Shown here: piece by piece, positions 34,968 to 46,790 of the stretch
How positions within the stretch are numbered: the stretch's first letter is position 1
How the letters are laid out: every line of letters begins with the position of its first letter
Assembly (NCBI GenBank): GCA_028564705.1
Contig: JAPXFQ010000068.1
Coordinates: 62,001-126,000 of the forward strand
Direction of reading: 5' to 3'
DNA from: Apricaphanius iberus
Taxonomy: Eukaryota > Chordata > Actinopteri > Cyprinodontiformes > Aphaniidae
DNA length: 64,000 nucleotides
Notes under the pieces: model-generated
The model's input: the letters and a program-made list of their open reading frames with translations, nothing else
What the model was told of the DNA's origin: nothing
The model's database searches: none
Translations under genes and position numbers: made by a program

Positions 34968-34992
34968 GGGGTGGGGGTGTGGGGGGGTGTTC
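34968..34992 (+). other. G-rich tract, possible G-quadruplex
   Basis: Three long G runs (GGGG, GGGGG, GGGGGGG) separated by single T or TGT are followed by a further G-containing segment. The structure is inferred from composition only. Confidence 0.4.
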
Positions 34993-35414
34993 TGCTTAAT
35001 GCTATGAATCAAACCCAACCAATTATGGATGCAGCCCTGCCTAATCAAATCATATTGCAATTAGAAATGATTCATGAAAAATGAAGCTGCAGTGCACTGT
35101 TGCCAGATAGTTTATTAACAAGGCAATGATGCGTACAGTTAAATGTTTTTTGTTGTTGTTTTTTTTCCATGTGGATCTGTTTTGTATTTAGTTATTTTGT
35201 TGTGGTTATTTCAAGTCTCAATTTGTGTTTAGACATGTATGTCTGAGTTATATCAAGAATGTTACTAATTTAACATTTAGGATAATGCATTTTTCAGAAC
35301 TTGCCAGAATATAAAGTTTTCTGCAAAAGGATTTGATAAAAATTTGTGCAAGTATTTTTTTAGTTGGTTACATTACTGGAGCAATCACTCCACAACTTTC
35401 AATAAGAGGAAGAT

Positions 35415-35780
35415 AAACAATCAGGCAGCTGCAGTTCATCCCAACTACTGTTCCCATAGTCTACACCATTTCTTAAATCTCTGTACTGGCTCCCTGTTTC
35501 TCAAAGAATCATTTTTAAAATGTTGCTATTGGCTATAAAGCACTGAATAGTACTGGGTCGAAGTATGTTTCTGTGCTCCTTGTCGAGTACAAACCATGCA
35601 GACTGTTTATTCTGTGTTCCAGCGCTATTTAGTTTCTATGCTTGCCAACTCTGGAATAGAACACCTGAAAACATGGAATGTGCAGAAACTTTGGCTCCTT
35701 TAAATCAAAACAGAATACATTTTTCTTTCCAGCAACTTCCGATTGATGAACTTTGTACCCGTTTGAATTGTGGAAATTAA
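35415..35780 (+). mobile_element. LINE C-terminal remnant
   Basis: A frame-shifted reading gives TGSLFLKESFLKCCYWL-type text and, in another frame, the post-RT block that in intact LINEs reads 'LHWLPV..RI.FK'. Later, about 35,650 gives ACQLWNRTPENMECAETLAP, matching the LINE 'LWN.LP' end. It is very degraded. Confidence 0.55.
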
Positions 35781-35956
35781 TATTAGATCTGGGATTAAAG
35801 TGTAGAATTAGACTTAAATTTAAATTTGCCTTTAAAATCTATAATCTAGCATTTGTTTTTTTCTCTGCATTTCAGTGTTTGACATACTAGGCTTTCGTTT
35901 TTAATAATTTCTTTAAGGTGGTTTTTGTTTTTTCTCCTTTTAATGTCCTTTAAAAT

Positions 35957-36262
35957 ATTTGGGGTAACTGTGGCTCAGAAGTTGAGAGTTCCTCTTATAA
36001 TCAGAGGGTCACCAGTTCAAGCCCCAGCTTCGACTGTCTCTGTCATTGTGTACTTGGGCAAGACACTTACCCGTTACCTAATAGTGCTATTGGTGGTGGT
36101 CGGAGGGCCCGGAGGCGCTAGTGTCCTGCAGCGTTGCCTCTGTCAGTGTGCCCCAGGGCAGCTGTGGCTACAACGTAGCTTGCCGTGACCAGTGTGTGGA
36201 TGTGTGTGAATGGGTGAATGACTGAGTAAAGCACTATAAAAGTACAGGCCATTTAATATTTT
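35957..36262 (+). mobile_element. tRNA-headed SINE
   Basis: It begins GTAACTGTGGCTCAGAAG (A-box-like) and has GGTCACCAGTTCAAGCCCC (B-box-like) about 45 bp later. A central GGGCAAGACACTTACCCG block and a 3' segment with GAATGGGTGAATGACTGAGT then AAAGCACTATAAAAGTACAG are diagnostic of an abundant fish SINE. Confidence 0.75.
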
Positions 36263-36419
36263 TCTGGGATTGCCTTGCATAGGATTGGTGCTATAAAAAT
36301 AATCTTGCCTTGCCCCATACTAGAAACGTCTAACCAGCCAAGGTAATAATGGGTGTGAGTGTTAAAAAAAGCAACCTTGACCAAAGTCCTGTACAGACGT
36401 AATAAAACAGAAAAACAAA

Positions 36420-36740
36420 ATTAAAAAAATTCCTCCCTCCGAGTAACTCTAATACTGTATTAAAAGCCAGTAAATAAACTTTTTTTAAGATGACATTTAA
36501 AAAGATTAAAAGTTGAAGCCTCTGATGTTTAGGGGTAAATTATTCCACAGTTTAGGGGCTACATTCCTAAATGCTCAATCACCTCTGAAACCAAGCCTGA
36601 ACCTTGGTGTGGCTATAAGCAAAATATTATGTGATCTAGGAGCTCCAGAGGGCACATAAGGGTAGAATAAATCAGAAAAATATCCAAGAACCAGTCAGTT
36701 TGGGGCTTTATAAGCCAAAAATACGTTTTGTAAGCAATTC
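36420..36740 (-). mobile_element. LINE C-terminal remnant, antisense
   Basis: The minus strand reads FRNVAPKLWNNLPLNIRGFN followed by interrupted codons and LLAFNTV, matching the C-terminal 'APRLWNSLP..IR....F......L...AF' block of L2-like LINE proteins. Several stops are present. Confidence 0.65.
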
Positions 36741-37160
36741 AGAAGAGAAAAGAGAGGCAACCGGCGATTTTACCAAAGTCATTATGACAGACTTTTTGCA
36801 ATATGATAACATGGTGCACAGGTAGCTGTACCTAGCTACTGACGGATTCTAACATCAGCCAGTGAAACATCTTTACAACCCACATTCTAGAATATTGTAC
36901 AGTAAAACGTCGACATGCAACACTTTCAATGCTTGCAGGGTTGGAGTGAAACCAATAGTTTGCCCTGGCATTCTTGGCCATGGTGCCCCACCTTATTTTT
37001 TTTTTTTTTACAATATGCAAAGGCAAATGAAAAACCAAGGCATGTATGTGCATGTCTTGTTTCAAAACTTAAAATGCAGTGCACAAGTCTACAAGGGAAA
37101 GAGCATGCATGTTAATCAACTGATACGCCCTTTTATGAGAGGCCATATAGGCTGTAATTC
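36741..37160. other. unassigned sequence
   Basis: Nothing recognised. A poly-T run lies at about 36,990-37,010. Confidence 0.35.
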
Positions 37161-37390
37161 ATTCTCACACTCACGTACATATTTTCTTCACTTACATATA
37201 TTTTCACTCACATACATATATTCTCACTCATATACACATACATTCTCCTCACACATGCATATATTCCCCTCATACAAGAATATATTCTCCTCATACACAT
37301 GCTTTCATTGTAATTCTCACACACATACCTCCTGACGCACACATTCATTGTTATCCATGCACACGCACACATTTTCCTCTTACACACATC
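37161..37390. repeat. degenerate TCTCACACA-type minisatellite
   Basis: About nine imperfect units of roughly 22-26 bp follow the pattern ATTCTC(A/C)TCATACACATA. Open frames rich in His/Tyr/Ser/Thr on plus, and in Cys/Met/Arg on minus, are a by-product of the repeat. Confidence 0.65.
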
Positions 37391-37890
37391 AGTTCTCTCA
37401 CAAACAAACAATATTACAGACAGATATTAGACAAACATTAATAGTGTTATTCCATCTATCAACATTACTATCAGTGATACCACTATGTACTCTCTACAGC
37501 AGACGTTTGATCCATTTGAAGATGATGGAAATGGTGATATATATTTATTTTGAAACCTTGTACGTTTTCTTGAAAGTAATTCTTAATTATATCCTCTGAT
37601 GCTGTGCAGCCTTCTCAACAGATTTAAATGTGACAAAAATAATATGTAGGCTATATAATCTCTTTGGACAGTTCATGTTTTGTAATTTCACAGTGTTACC
37701 AAAAAGCTTTTTGGGTGTGATTGGTCTGTTCAGAACCCTTTCATATAAATGTGATCATAAGTTCAAATCTGTATGTTTTAATGTAGGTGTTTATCTAATT
37801 ATCTAATGCATGTTCATATTATTATGAAAACGACAAAGGCATTTTATTAAACCTCCTGGGAGAAATTACAGCCATGAAGTGAAATATTTC

Positions 37891-37969
<79 letters not shown>

Positions 37970-37982
37970 TTATTATATTATT
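37891..37982. repeat. (TA)n microsatellite with TG interruptions
   Basis: About 90 bp of TATA repeats broken twice by TGTA, ending in AAATATATTATTATATTA. Confidence 0.9.
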
Positions 37983-38349
37983 TGCGTCCTCGGCATACAA
38001 CTAAATCTAATTTATCAAGACAAAAGTAACATTAATGCCTAATTGGGCACTAAAGGAAAGTACTTACATTTATTACTGAATAAAGAAAATACACTATAAT
38101 TAAAAACTAAACCTGTCTTTGTTATTGTGCAATACACCCAATGTTACCATCTACATTTCTCAAAGAACCTGATGTTCATGTAAAACCCATTGCAATCCAA
38201 ATTAAAGATTATCCTTTAACTTTCTCTGTCAAATTTCACCAAAATGTTATACAGATCATTTAAATTACACAGGTTACATTTTAGTTTGAGAATAATTAGA
38301 CTGAAAGTTCTGTTTGCAAAATAAAAAATAAAATGTAAATTACTTATTG

Positions 38350-38712
38350 CAGGATGCTCTCCTGCAGGTTTTAGATGTTCCCTTACTTCGACACTCCTGC
38401 TTGGTAGGAAGTAGGAATGGTACTTTGGTGCCACTTCAAGTTTCTGACAGTCTCCCCAGACGGTCTCGGCAGATGACCGCTTATACTGAGCCTGGTTCTG
38501 CTGGAGGTTTCTACCTGTTAAAAGGGAGTTATTAACTCTCCACTGTCGCTTCATGCTTGCTCAGTGTGAGGGATTGCTGAAAATTCACGACACAATCTTC
38601 TGTGGTTCTCTAATTGCTAAATTAAACATTGTATTGTAATAACTCTTCTTGTAAAGTGCGTTGAGATGACATCTGTTGTAAAACGGCGCTATATAAATAA
38701 ACTGAATTTATT
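38350..38712 (+). mobile_element. L2-like LINE 3' tail preceded by hAT-like scrap
   Basis: 38,350-38,400 (CTCCTGCAGGTTTTAGATGT and following) resembles the hAT end seen at 29.8 kb. 38,430-38,712 is an L2-like 3' UTR, with TCGGCAGATGACCGCTTATA, the AGCCTGGTTCTGCTGGAGGT block and AAAGGGAGTTATTAACTCTC. The terminus is GTGCGTTGAGATGACATCTG then GCGCTATATAAATAAACTG. There is no coding region. Confidence 0.8.
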
Positions 38713-39420
38713 GAAATATAAAAAAACATCGTGAGGAAGTGTTACCTTAAACCTGCAAATATATACCTTCCACCATGAAGGCTCTGATATCAACTACCCA
38801 TCCACCTTCAGCATGCTCCCTGGGGGTATACCACAAAACTAGCTCAAGAAATGGAGGGTCATTTCAAATATCCTTGCTGGAATTAATGTAACGGTTCACC
38901 CCAGGCTTATTCGGCTCCACCAATAAAGCTCAGGTGATTTCAATCCCCACTGATTGAAGTGAGGCTTAACAAGTGAGGCTCATGAGCTTCTACGGGCAGC
39001 CCGTCGATCGATGTGAGATAAGTGACAAGAGAAGCAAAGGAAAGAGCCACATTCTTCTGAGAAAGACTTATTTATCCAACATATGAGCATCACAATTACA
39101 TTATAACCAATAAGGGGAACACCAGCTGGATATTAAGGTGTTATAATGTAAATAACGGACGGTTTAGAGTGACACAGAGCGCCGAGTAGCGCTTCTAAAC
39201 TTCTAAGTTGACGTTTAAATTCATATTAAAATACAGTAAAGTTCTTCAAAATGTTGAAAGTAATATCCTTAGATGAAATAATTCATTAAATAATTAGAAC
39301 TACATTTTAAGAGATAAAACCTACATTTCATTACCTTATATAGACACACAAAAAAGAAAAGAAAAAAAAGGCTGCAAACAATTTACTAACTCAAAACTGA
39401 TGGGTGGATGTGGTAAGAAG
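38713..39420. other. unassigned sequence
   Basis: Nothing recognised. Confidence 0.35.
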
Positions 39421-39447
39421 AGAAGAGCAACAGAATTTTTTTTTTTT

Positions 39448-42400
39448 AACGTGTCCTGTCTAGCAGTATGCTACTCAGAATTGGTGTCTGAGTACCAAGT
39501 ACAAGCCCAACAGTTTTACTTTCCCAAGCAGAGTATTACAGCTTCGCTGTCATACGCCACTTGATGTATATGTATGAAAAATCTTTATTAGTGATTACTG
39601 TGGGTTCAATTTCCTGACGTCATGGACATTAAACTGAGACAAGAAGGGAGAAAGGAAGAAGGTGAAGAAAAGAAACCGGACCAACAGAGGGCGAACCGAT
39701 GACACAAGACAGGGAGGCAAATAAAGAACACAAGAAAACATCCCAGTCCTCCACCTCTGCCGGACGGCAGAGAAACAGTAATACAAAACAAAAACAACAA
39801 AGTGTACAGAACCAAACCAATAGTTCGGATCTGGTAGAATAAACAAAGAATTACACATTCACTACACACAAGCATTGATTAATGAACATAATACAAATGT
39901 TTCTGGTAAGCTCCTGTGAACAACTAACTAATGATGATAACCTCAGCTTAAGATATGTCCGTCCTCACCTATGTCCCCACACCTATGTGTGTGCGAGCAT
40001 GCAGGTCGGAATAAGGTTTCCCCATGCAAGTGATTGATAGCTGGTGTAAGGAACCGTCAATCCGTCCTACAGGAATCGGCACAGACATGGAGGAGGCAAG
40101 AGATGTATGCATCCAGCGTCCCACAGAGTACAGAGTCCACAGGCGGATCAGCGCAGGGTCGATCACCCGCCAAGAGGGGAACAGATGGAAGCCCCAGGGG
40201 AGCACCCACCAGCCGCGATGCTGGGGCCCGAGAGATCGCAGTGACGAGCCCACGGGCTCCGCCGGTAACCGGCTACGCCAGGGCGGGCCCGGACCAGGAA
40301 CCGGAGGCCACGGGGACCAGGGGCACCCCACCCCCCAGCGGGGCCCCAACCAGTGACCAGCCGACAAGGGTCCCCCGCCGCCGCCGCAGGCAAGGAGGAC
40401 CCGCAGCCAACCGACGGACAACACACGCCGCCGCCACCCCGGACCAGTACCCACCGCCAACAACCCGGCCCGCCCCCACACATCCACACGCCAGGGAGCC
40501 ACAGCGGATGTACGCCCTCCCCAGGCCGCGCCCAGCCGGCACCTGGACATCCAGATCTTCCAGCTCCAGGGTCCAGATCCCGCCCCACGTGGGGCGCCAA
40601 GATCAGGGGCCCAGCCAATGCCGGACAGCCCCACCAGGCGAACAGACCAGCCAGCTGAAGTCCTGGAACCGGCAGGAGGATTGGGCACCAGGCACGGTCC
40701 CCACCGATCCACCGGACGGGACCAACCTATTATACAAACCCGGCACCCCCATAAGAGGTGCCCCAGTCAATCCAAGGAGGACATCGGCCTGAAACAGCGG
40801 CCGCCCGACACACCGGACCACCCAGGACCCGCCCGACATGCACCAGGACCGAGCCGGGCCGCAACCGGGACCCCCAGCCCCAGGCATCGAGAGTCATCAT
40901 CAACCCGCGGGCAGGAGCAACCATCACCGACGGGGAGTGACGGGGAGGGAAGAAGACGCATCAGGCCAGAGAGCAGCCAAACACCCAACCTGACAGGTAG
41001 ACATAGACAGACAGAGACACTCATACGTACCCTCCCTTTCTTGTGTACACATTCTTACAAATACAGGACATACGAAAAAAGGACGCTATACCCTCATTCA
41101 TACCCCCCATACATACACTATACTCCATACTCCCAGGCCCAGGGACAGACACCCCAGTAGAGAACCCTGCCCCTGCACCCAGGCAGACACCTTTGCCCAC
41201 CAGGACGGGGACAAGTAGACCGCCAAGGCCCCACACCGGCAAGAGCAGCCCACCAGCCCAGGACCCCGACCAGACGGCGTGATGTTCTATCCGGGCTCCG
41301 ACCCCTGATGGTCCAACGAACAGGGGTGTGGAAAGACCCCCCAGCCTCTCTCCCCCAGTTCAATGTGGTGTTGTTGCGTGTTGTTCTAATGTGCACTTAA
41401 AACAGAGGGGGGGGGACATGGGAATACTGCCGGGTACCCCCATCTCCCCCCCGGGCCCTCAGTGTCTAGATGCGTTTAACCAGTGGGTGCCGGCACCACA
41501 GGCGAGGCCCCCTCAACGGGGGGGCCTCGCCTGCTGCGCCACACTGCCAGGTCCCTACATGTGCGTTCCCTGTAAATGTTGCAAGTGTAGTGTCTAAATT
41601 GCTCAATAAAATCGGGACCCAGGCCGCCACCGGATAGCGAAGACGGAAGCTCCATCCCGCACCCCAGTGACGTGGCCACGTCCCAAGGCCTTGTGAATGG
41701 TAGAATGAAGGAGCAGGTGGACAGAGGCATGGGGATGGGGAGAAAATAACTGGGGTGACCATTGCCAACCCCAGGGAGCCAGCTCCCCTGCTGACTCCAA
41801 TAGGCACCCCGTTCGGCCCGATCCACCAGGGGTGGGAGGCCCCAGCACGTCCAGTCGGGGCCCACGGCAGCGGTACCGCTGAGCCCCATGGGGGCCCCGG
41901 CAATCCACCAGCCCCCATGCCAGGGGCATACCTAAATCCTCCCCAACATTCACACTGCTAACAAAACACATGTCACTAGACACCCAGGTTGAGTTTAGCC
42001 CCCCCTCACCCTCAACGCCCTCGCCCCTCCCGTCCCAAGCGCACCCCGTTAAAAAGAGCGCCTGTGCTAGATGGTAAAAAGCCTCCCCTCCAATAAGAGA
42101 CGCCCCAGGCACCGCCAGCGTCCGAGGACCCCCGGGCCGAGGCCGGAACCCGGCGCACCACCGACTCGGGTACCCCGGACATGCCGCGCCAGGCCCGTGA
42201 GCAGACCGAAGTCCCGGGCGGCCAACCCCCAGGCCGACATCCTCCAGCCTTGCTACTACCGCCCGATGGCCGGGTGGCAACAGAACCCAGCACGTCCACC
42301 CACCAGCCCACACCCCACCAACTGGTCAGTCACCGTGGAGGCCGACCAACACCGGCCAGAGCCCCCCCACCCCAGCACCCCCGCGAGGGCTAAGACCAAG

Positions 42401-43004
42401 ACCCAGGAGCCATGTCCAGTGTCAATATAGCCGATCGGGCCCGGAGACGCCGGCCACCCGCCACGGCCTCTCGCCGACGCCCGGACGCGGCAAGCGGCCA
42501 CCGGGGAGCAAGCGACAGGAACCAGCCCGGGGAGATGGAAAGGGCAGCAGCGCCCGCCAACCACCGGCCGACCACAGCCCCCCCCCAGCCGGCACCGAAG
42601 GCAGCGCCCAGCCGGGGGGCGCGCCGCCCCAGAACCCCGAGCCCCAGGCCCAGTCCAGACCCCCCCAGAGCAGCACAGCACCAGGCCAGTAACCCGTGTC
42701 CGCCAGCACGACCCCTCTAAGGCGCCGCATGTAGCCACTAGGAGTCACCACACAAAGACCCCAAAGTCCCACCCCAGGCGAGGGTCTCGGCACCTATCGC
42801 CGAACCGCAAGCGGACCCACTCCCAAGGACCTCCCCGCAGTCACCACCAACCCTTAGCTCCACATCGGCAACCGTGTCCCACAGAACGGAATCAAGGGCC
42901 CGACCCCACTAGGTGATGGAACTGATCAAGGGTGACCAGAAAGATTGATCAGATGTGGAGGCAGATGCCGTTTCTAAACCAATGTAATCCAGAAGGAGAT
43001 CTCT
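39448..43004 (-). other. long GC-rich 3' region of the L1-like element
   Basis: About 2.9 kb (40,020-42,960) is strongly C-rich on plus and G-rich on minus. It carries many overlapping open frames up to 252 codons on both strands, because G/C-rich sequence rarely makes stops. Their products are Pro/Arg- or Gly/Trp-rich with no domain. It lies between the ORF2 stop (about 43,005) and the poly-A, which fits a 3' UTR. I recall fish L1-like elements with comparable GC-rich 3' ends, but could not check this. Confidence 0.65.
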
Positions 43005-44545
43005 TTATTGATTAATATTCAGAGTATTTTTATTTTTCCAGTTCAAGAGGATATTTTTCTTAGCGATGCATAAGGCGATGTAAAATAATTGCATAGACTT
43101 TGTATCCATGGTAACTTCATCTATATTTCCCAGCAAGCAAACTCTGGGAGCAGGTGTGATATTACATTTCAGACACTTTGATAGATCTTCACATATCTGG
43201 TACCAATATTTTTTAACAGGTGGGCAGAACCAAAGAGCATGAATATAATTGTCTGGTAGATTGCTTGTACATTGTAAACAGGTATCAGACGGCGTATAAC
43301 CCATCTTGAACATCCGTTGCCCTGTATAATGCACTCTATGAAGGATTTTATATTGTATTAATCGTAGATTAGGATTCTTAAGAAATTTGAAGGTTCTTAA
43401 TGAAATATGAGACCAGAGGTTTTGGTCTATTGAGATGGACAAGTCCATCTCCCATTTTGAAATAGGAAGGCCTATTGATTCATCTATTCTATTTAATGTT
43501 TTGTATATTTTAGATAGCAGTTTGGGAGGGTTAAGATTAAGGAAGTCTAAAACTTCTCCTGGAATTTGTAAATCAACTGTATTGAGCCTAAATTTATTTT
43601 TTTTATAATTGATTTAATTTGTTGGTATTCTAAGAATTTATTCTTGTTAATTCCGAATTGTGTAACCAATGTATTAAAGGGGATAAAGTCTGTTCCATCA
43701 AATATATGCTCCAGGTATTCAATTCCTTTACAACTCCAGCCCGGAAAGTTAATCATGCATTTTTTTGTAAGATATCCGGGTTATTCCAGATGGGTGTACG
43801 CCTGCATGGGACTAGTGAGGTCTTTGTCATTTTAAGAAATTCCCACCAAGCTGTCAGAGAGGAGCTGATATTTATACTTTTGAAACATTCATTTTTGTTT
43901 TATATTTGAGCTAACAAAAGGTAGATCTGAAAGTTTTATCTTATTGCATAGTGTCTGTTCTACATCTACCCAGCACTCATCGATATAAACTGTGTTTTTA
44001 CCCATCTTGATGTGTATTGGAGTCTGTTGGCTAAGAAATAATGACGAAAGTGTGGTAGGTCTAGACCTCCTTTTATCTTTGGACTTCTGTAGTGTTTTTT
44101 AAGCTGATACGTGGGGGTTTTATCTTTCCAAAGGAATTTAGAAACAGAAGAGTCCAGAGATCTAAACCAATCAGGTGATGGTTTGCTTGGGATCATTGAG
44201 TAATACATAATTGATTCTAGGCAAAACCATCATTTTTATTGTAGCTACCCTTCCAATAAGTGATATTGGAAGGGATTTCCATCTTGCCAGATCATCTTCC
44301 ACTTTTTTTAAAAGTGGGGGACGTAGTTTAGCTTAGATAAGTCCTGCCAGTCTTGGTGAGATATGGATACCTAGATATGTAATATTTCCGGACCGGAGCT
44401 GTAAAGCAACAGGACTCTGGTAAGAACAGTTGATTGGAAGGACTGTAGACTTTAACCAATTTATGGAATAGTCTGAAACTCTTGAGTAAGATTTTATTAA
44501 CTCAATTACCTGATACAAGGAAGTTTGTTGCTCTTCTGGATTTCC
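43005..44545 (-). pseudogene. L1/Tx1-like ORF2 fragments (RT end to C-terminus)
   Basis: In order on the minus strand: IELIKSYSRVSDYSINWLKS (44,518-44,333), the L1 block after the RT active site that carries a 'G...N..KS' pattern. Then SKFLWKDKTPTYQLKKHYRS and GGLDLPHFRHYFLANRLQYT (44,208-43,966), the conserved 'F.W....P......L......GGL..P....Y..A.QL'. Then 43,756-43,547. Then NPNLRLIQYKILHRVHYTGQ with CLQCTSNLPDNYIHALWFCP (43,448-43,005), the C-terminal Cys/His region. The pieces lie in different frames with stops between them. The catalytic FADD is upstream of the truncation and absent. Confidence 0.85.
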
Positions 44546-44557
44546 AGAAGAGCAACA
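44526..44557. repeat. perfect 14-bp-arm dyad at the L1 5' junction
   Basis: TGTTGCTCTTCTGG (44,526-44,539), ATTT, CCAGAAGAGCAACA (44,544-44,557). The right arm overlaps the target-site duplication, and the left arm is inside the L1-like sequence, where it codes EEQQ-type residues. Confidence 0.95.
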
Positions 44558-44777
44558 GAATACCAGACCCGCAGTTTCACATCACCTGGATCGTCCAATC
44601 ATTTGATCAAGCTTAAATAACCCTCACAGTTAGCATACCATGGAGTAGGCTCATCCAAAAGCATATGTTGCCATAGTGAATGAGGGGGGCTTCAGGTTAG
44701 TCTTGTTTGTTTAACCGAATCTGGGTATATTGAGCCAGGATTGTCAATTATTTTGGAATTAGCTCGCTTCGTGGAAT

Positions 44778-45537
44778 AGGAGCCTAAGTTACGCCCTTCT
44801 ACTTCTGCTCCATGAGTCACCTACTACCAAAAAAACTGGATGAGAGTCAATGGACCGATCCCGTTTGAAATGCGCCATGGATAGAGCATATGATGTCCGT
44901 GAAGTTACAAAAAACTTTGGTTTTTTGTAAAAAACCATTATCGGACTAGAACTGCAGAAGAAGGACAGAGGGTCATAGCCTCCAGGACAAAGGAAGGAGT
45001 AATGAATGTGGAGGAAACCACTATGAATCTGACCATGTGGAAAGTGGTAGCCATGGTGGGGGAGAAAAATAAGTGGAGTGAGAACCAGCATGCGGGAGAA
45101 ATTCGACAAGCTTTCGGTGAGTGTTTTACATTTTATAGCTAGTGCTAGCTCGCGTTAGCTGCGTGACGTCATATATGAGACTTCTGACTTGTAGCATTTT
45201 TGTGAATTTTTACAATCAAATAAATCCTAAATCACTTGACAAAGACAGTCAAAAAGCACATCATTAGTTATCATTTAATTTGAGGTACAACATGTATGTG
45301 ATTCAGGACATAGGCAAGGCAATTTAATTTAGCACAGATTCAACACTAGGCAATGAACTTAGAAGCATTTACAATAAAACAAAAATCAATACAATAATTT
45401 GTATGAAAATTAAAAACAAGCAAGTGTAGACAAAACGGACCAGAAAATAACTTTTTTCGCTATATTGACTTCCATTCATTATTTTTTCGGCCAGAGGACC
45501 CATGAGCCGACTGGAAGGGGAGGAGACTTAGGCTCCC
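44778..45537. mobile_element. inverted-repeat DNA transposon, 0.76 kb
   Basis: The left end AGGAGCCTAAGTTACGCCC and the right end, whose complement reads AGGGAGCCTAAGTCTCCTCC, are inverted. Similarity continues for about 75 bp (TGCTCCATGAGTCACCT versus GGCTCATGGGTCCTCT, then GAGAGTCAATGG versus GGAAGTCAAT). No transposase was found. The superfamily is not assigned because no target duplication is clear. Confidence 0.65.
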
Positions 45538-45649
45538 TGTACCCAATGTCAGCATGCTGCTCCTCTGTATGGCTGCACCTCAGGATTGTACCATTACATA
45601 AAAGAATCATCTAAACAACAAATTTGTCCAAAACCTTTCTGGTAATAGA

Positions 45650-45722
45650 GGGGTGCTGGTGCACCCCCCTGAAATACCTTTGCTCGCCCCAAGGTGGCAC
45701 CCACCCAGTCTGAGAACCACTG
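45650..45722 (-). mobile_element. hAT (Charlie-like) terminal fragment
   Basis: The complement begins CAGTGGTTCTCAGACTGGGT then GGGTGCC, the familiar terminus of vertebrate hAT elements. Only one end is visible. Confidence 0.55.
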
Positions 45723-46590
45723 CTTTATAGTATGCATTTAAAAAACTTAAAGCCAATTTCCATGGCAAAAAAGTTTTTTTGACTCAGAATAAAAAAAGTG
45801 ACAGACATTCTAACATGTATTTAGTTAAAGAATAAATACATTTTGAATTTGAAAATAGAAAAACTCTTACATTTTATACTAGCCTTTCCATGTGAAGGCT
45901 TTCTAGAAAAGCCTGGTTCTATTCTTCATCATCTGATGATGCATCAGATAGTGGTAGTTGGTAGACTGCTGATGTGTTGAGTTAAGCTGAATGGTTTCTA
46001 GGAGTGCTGCTTTAGTCTGACGAACATGAGCCTTTTTGGGAAGTCAGAACCAAGGATGTTCCCTCACATGAGGAAGAAGGCTGACTGGTGGAAAATCAGC
46101 TGTTTAGAAAGGACACTGGTAGCTGATTACAAGAGCTGCTTGCTTAAGTGTTACTGTGGCTGGAGGAGATGTTTTGGATGGTAGAAGAAGGGCTTTGAGA
46201 GAATGATGCCTCACAACCACGAGATGAGTCAAGAGGCTTAAATAAAGTAGTAGTTTGGTGTGCAGGGATCCATTGCACTGGTGAAACAATCATCCTCCAT
46301 CCCCGGTGTAGTCTGTGCTCTACAGGAGTCGGTTAGACAGAACTTGCTACTGCAGACATCAACATGGTTCATGTTTGCATATTTTCAAATACAAAATAAT
46401 TCACACTCATGGAGATTCAAATGGAACTTTTTTTTCAATCTCCCAAAATATAATAAAATGTTTAAAAAAAGTATTAATTTAAAAATCTGTTTCTTGTTTA
46501 TTTATCTACATTTAATTTAAAATTATGTCGAAGGTTGTTTATGTCCTTAGTGAAAGAACATTTCGATCAGCCGCTTAATTTATTGCCACC
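45723..46590. other. unassigned sequence
   Basis: Nothing recognised. Confidence 0.35.
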
Positions 46591-46599
46591 ATACTTGGC

Positions 46600-46790
46600 A
46601 TGTTTCTAATGGCATTTTGAAGATTACATTTGGTGAAGAGCTCTAAGTCCTTCAGGTTGGAGGGCCTTCTTGCCATCACCTTAATCTTCAACTTTCTCAA
46701 TAGATTCAAGTTAGAATATGGCTGGGCCACTTCAAAATGTTCCTTCTCATAGGGCAAAGATGTTGGTAATATTGCCAGCTCCTTAAACCA
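46600..46790. mobile_element. possible DNA-transposon remnant
   Basis: TAAGTCCTTCAGGTTGGAGG, then GGCCTTCTTGCCATCACC, and ATAGATTCAAGTTAGAATAT then GGCTGGGCCACTTC recall a dispersed fish repeat of transposon origin. The recognition is from memory and no termini were found. Confidence 0.35.

Larger units (their letters stand above)
39421..44561 (-). mobile_element. 5'-truncated L1/Tx1-like LINE, 5.1 kb, with 16-bp target-site duplication
   Basis: An exact 16-bp direct repeat, AGAAGAGCAACAGAAT, at 39,421-39,436 and 44,546-44,561 brackets the element (39,437-44,545). A 12-nt T-run (39,436-39,447) next to the left copy is the poly-A tail of a minus-strand insertion. From 44,545 downward come RT and post-RT fragments of ORF2, ending at about 43,005. 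A 3.5-kb 3' region then follows, GC-rich between about 42,960 and 40,020 and ordinary near the tail. The endonuclease, ORF1 and most of the RT are absent because of 5' truncation. The bracketing duplication shows that the GC-rich block belongs to the insertion and is not a host CpG-island gene. Confidence 0.85.

Noticed and set aside
35957..36030. tRNA-like promoter boxes suggesting a tRNA gene
   Set aside because: There is no cloverleaf-compatible acceptor or anticodon arm. The body and tail match a SINE. The same reasoning applies at 19.15 and 54.4 kb.
36862..37335. 157-codon plus-strand open frame ending in His/Ser/Thr/Tyr-rich repeats
   Set aside because: The C-terminal half is translated minisatellite, and the N-terminal half shows no family signature.
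37161..37390. Regularly spaced repeats that could be mistaken for a CRISPR array
   Set aside because: The units are imperfect, there are no unique spacers, and the context is a vertebrate genome.
39969..42793. Many long overlapping open frames (up to about 250 codons) on both strands, as if a GC-rich gene cluster were present
   Set aside because: They lie inside the L1-like insertion, occur on both strands at once, encode low-complexity Pro/Arg- or Gly/Trp-rich text, and follow from scarcity of stop codons in GC-rich DNA.
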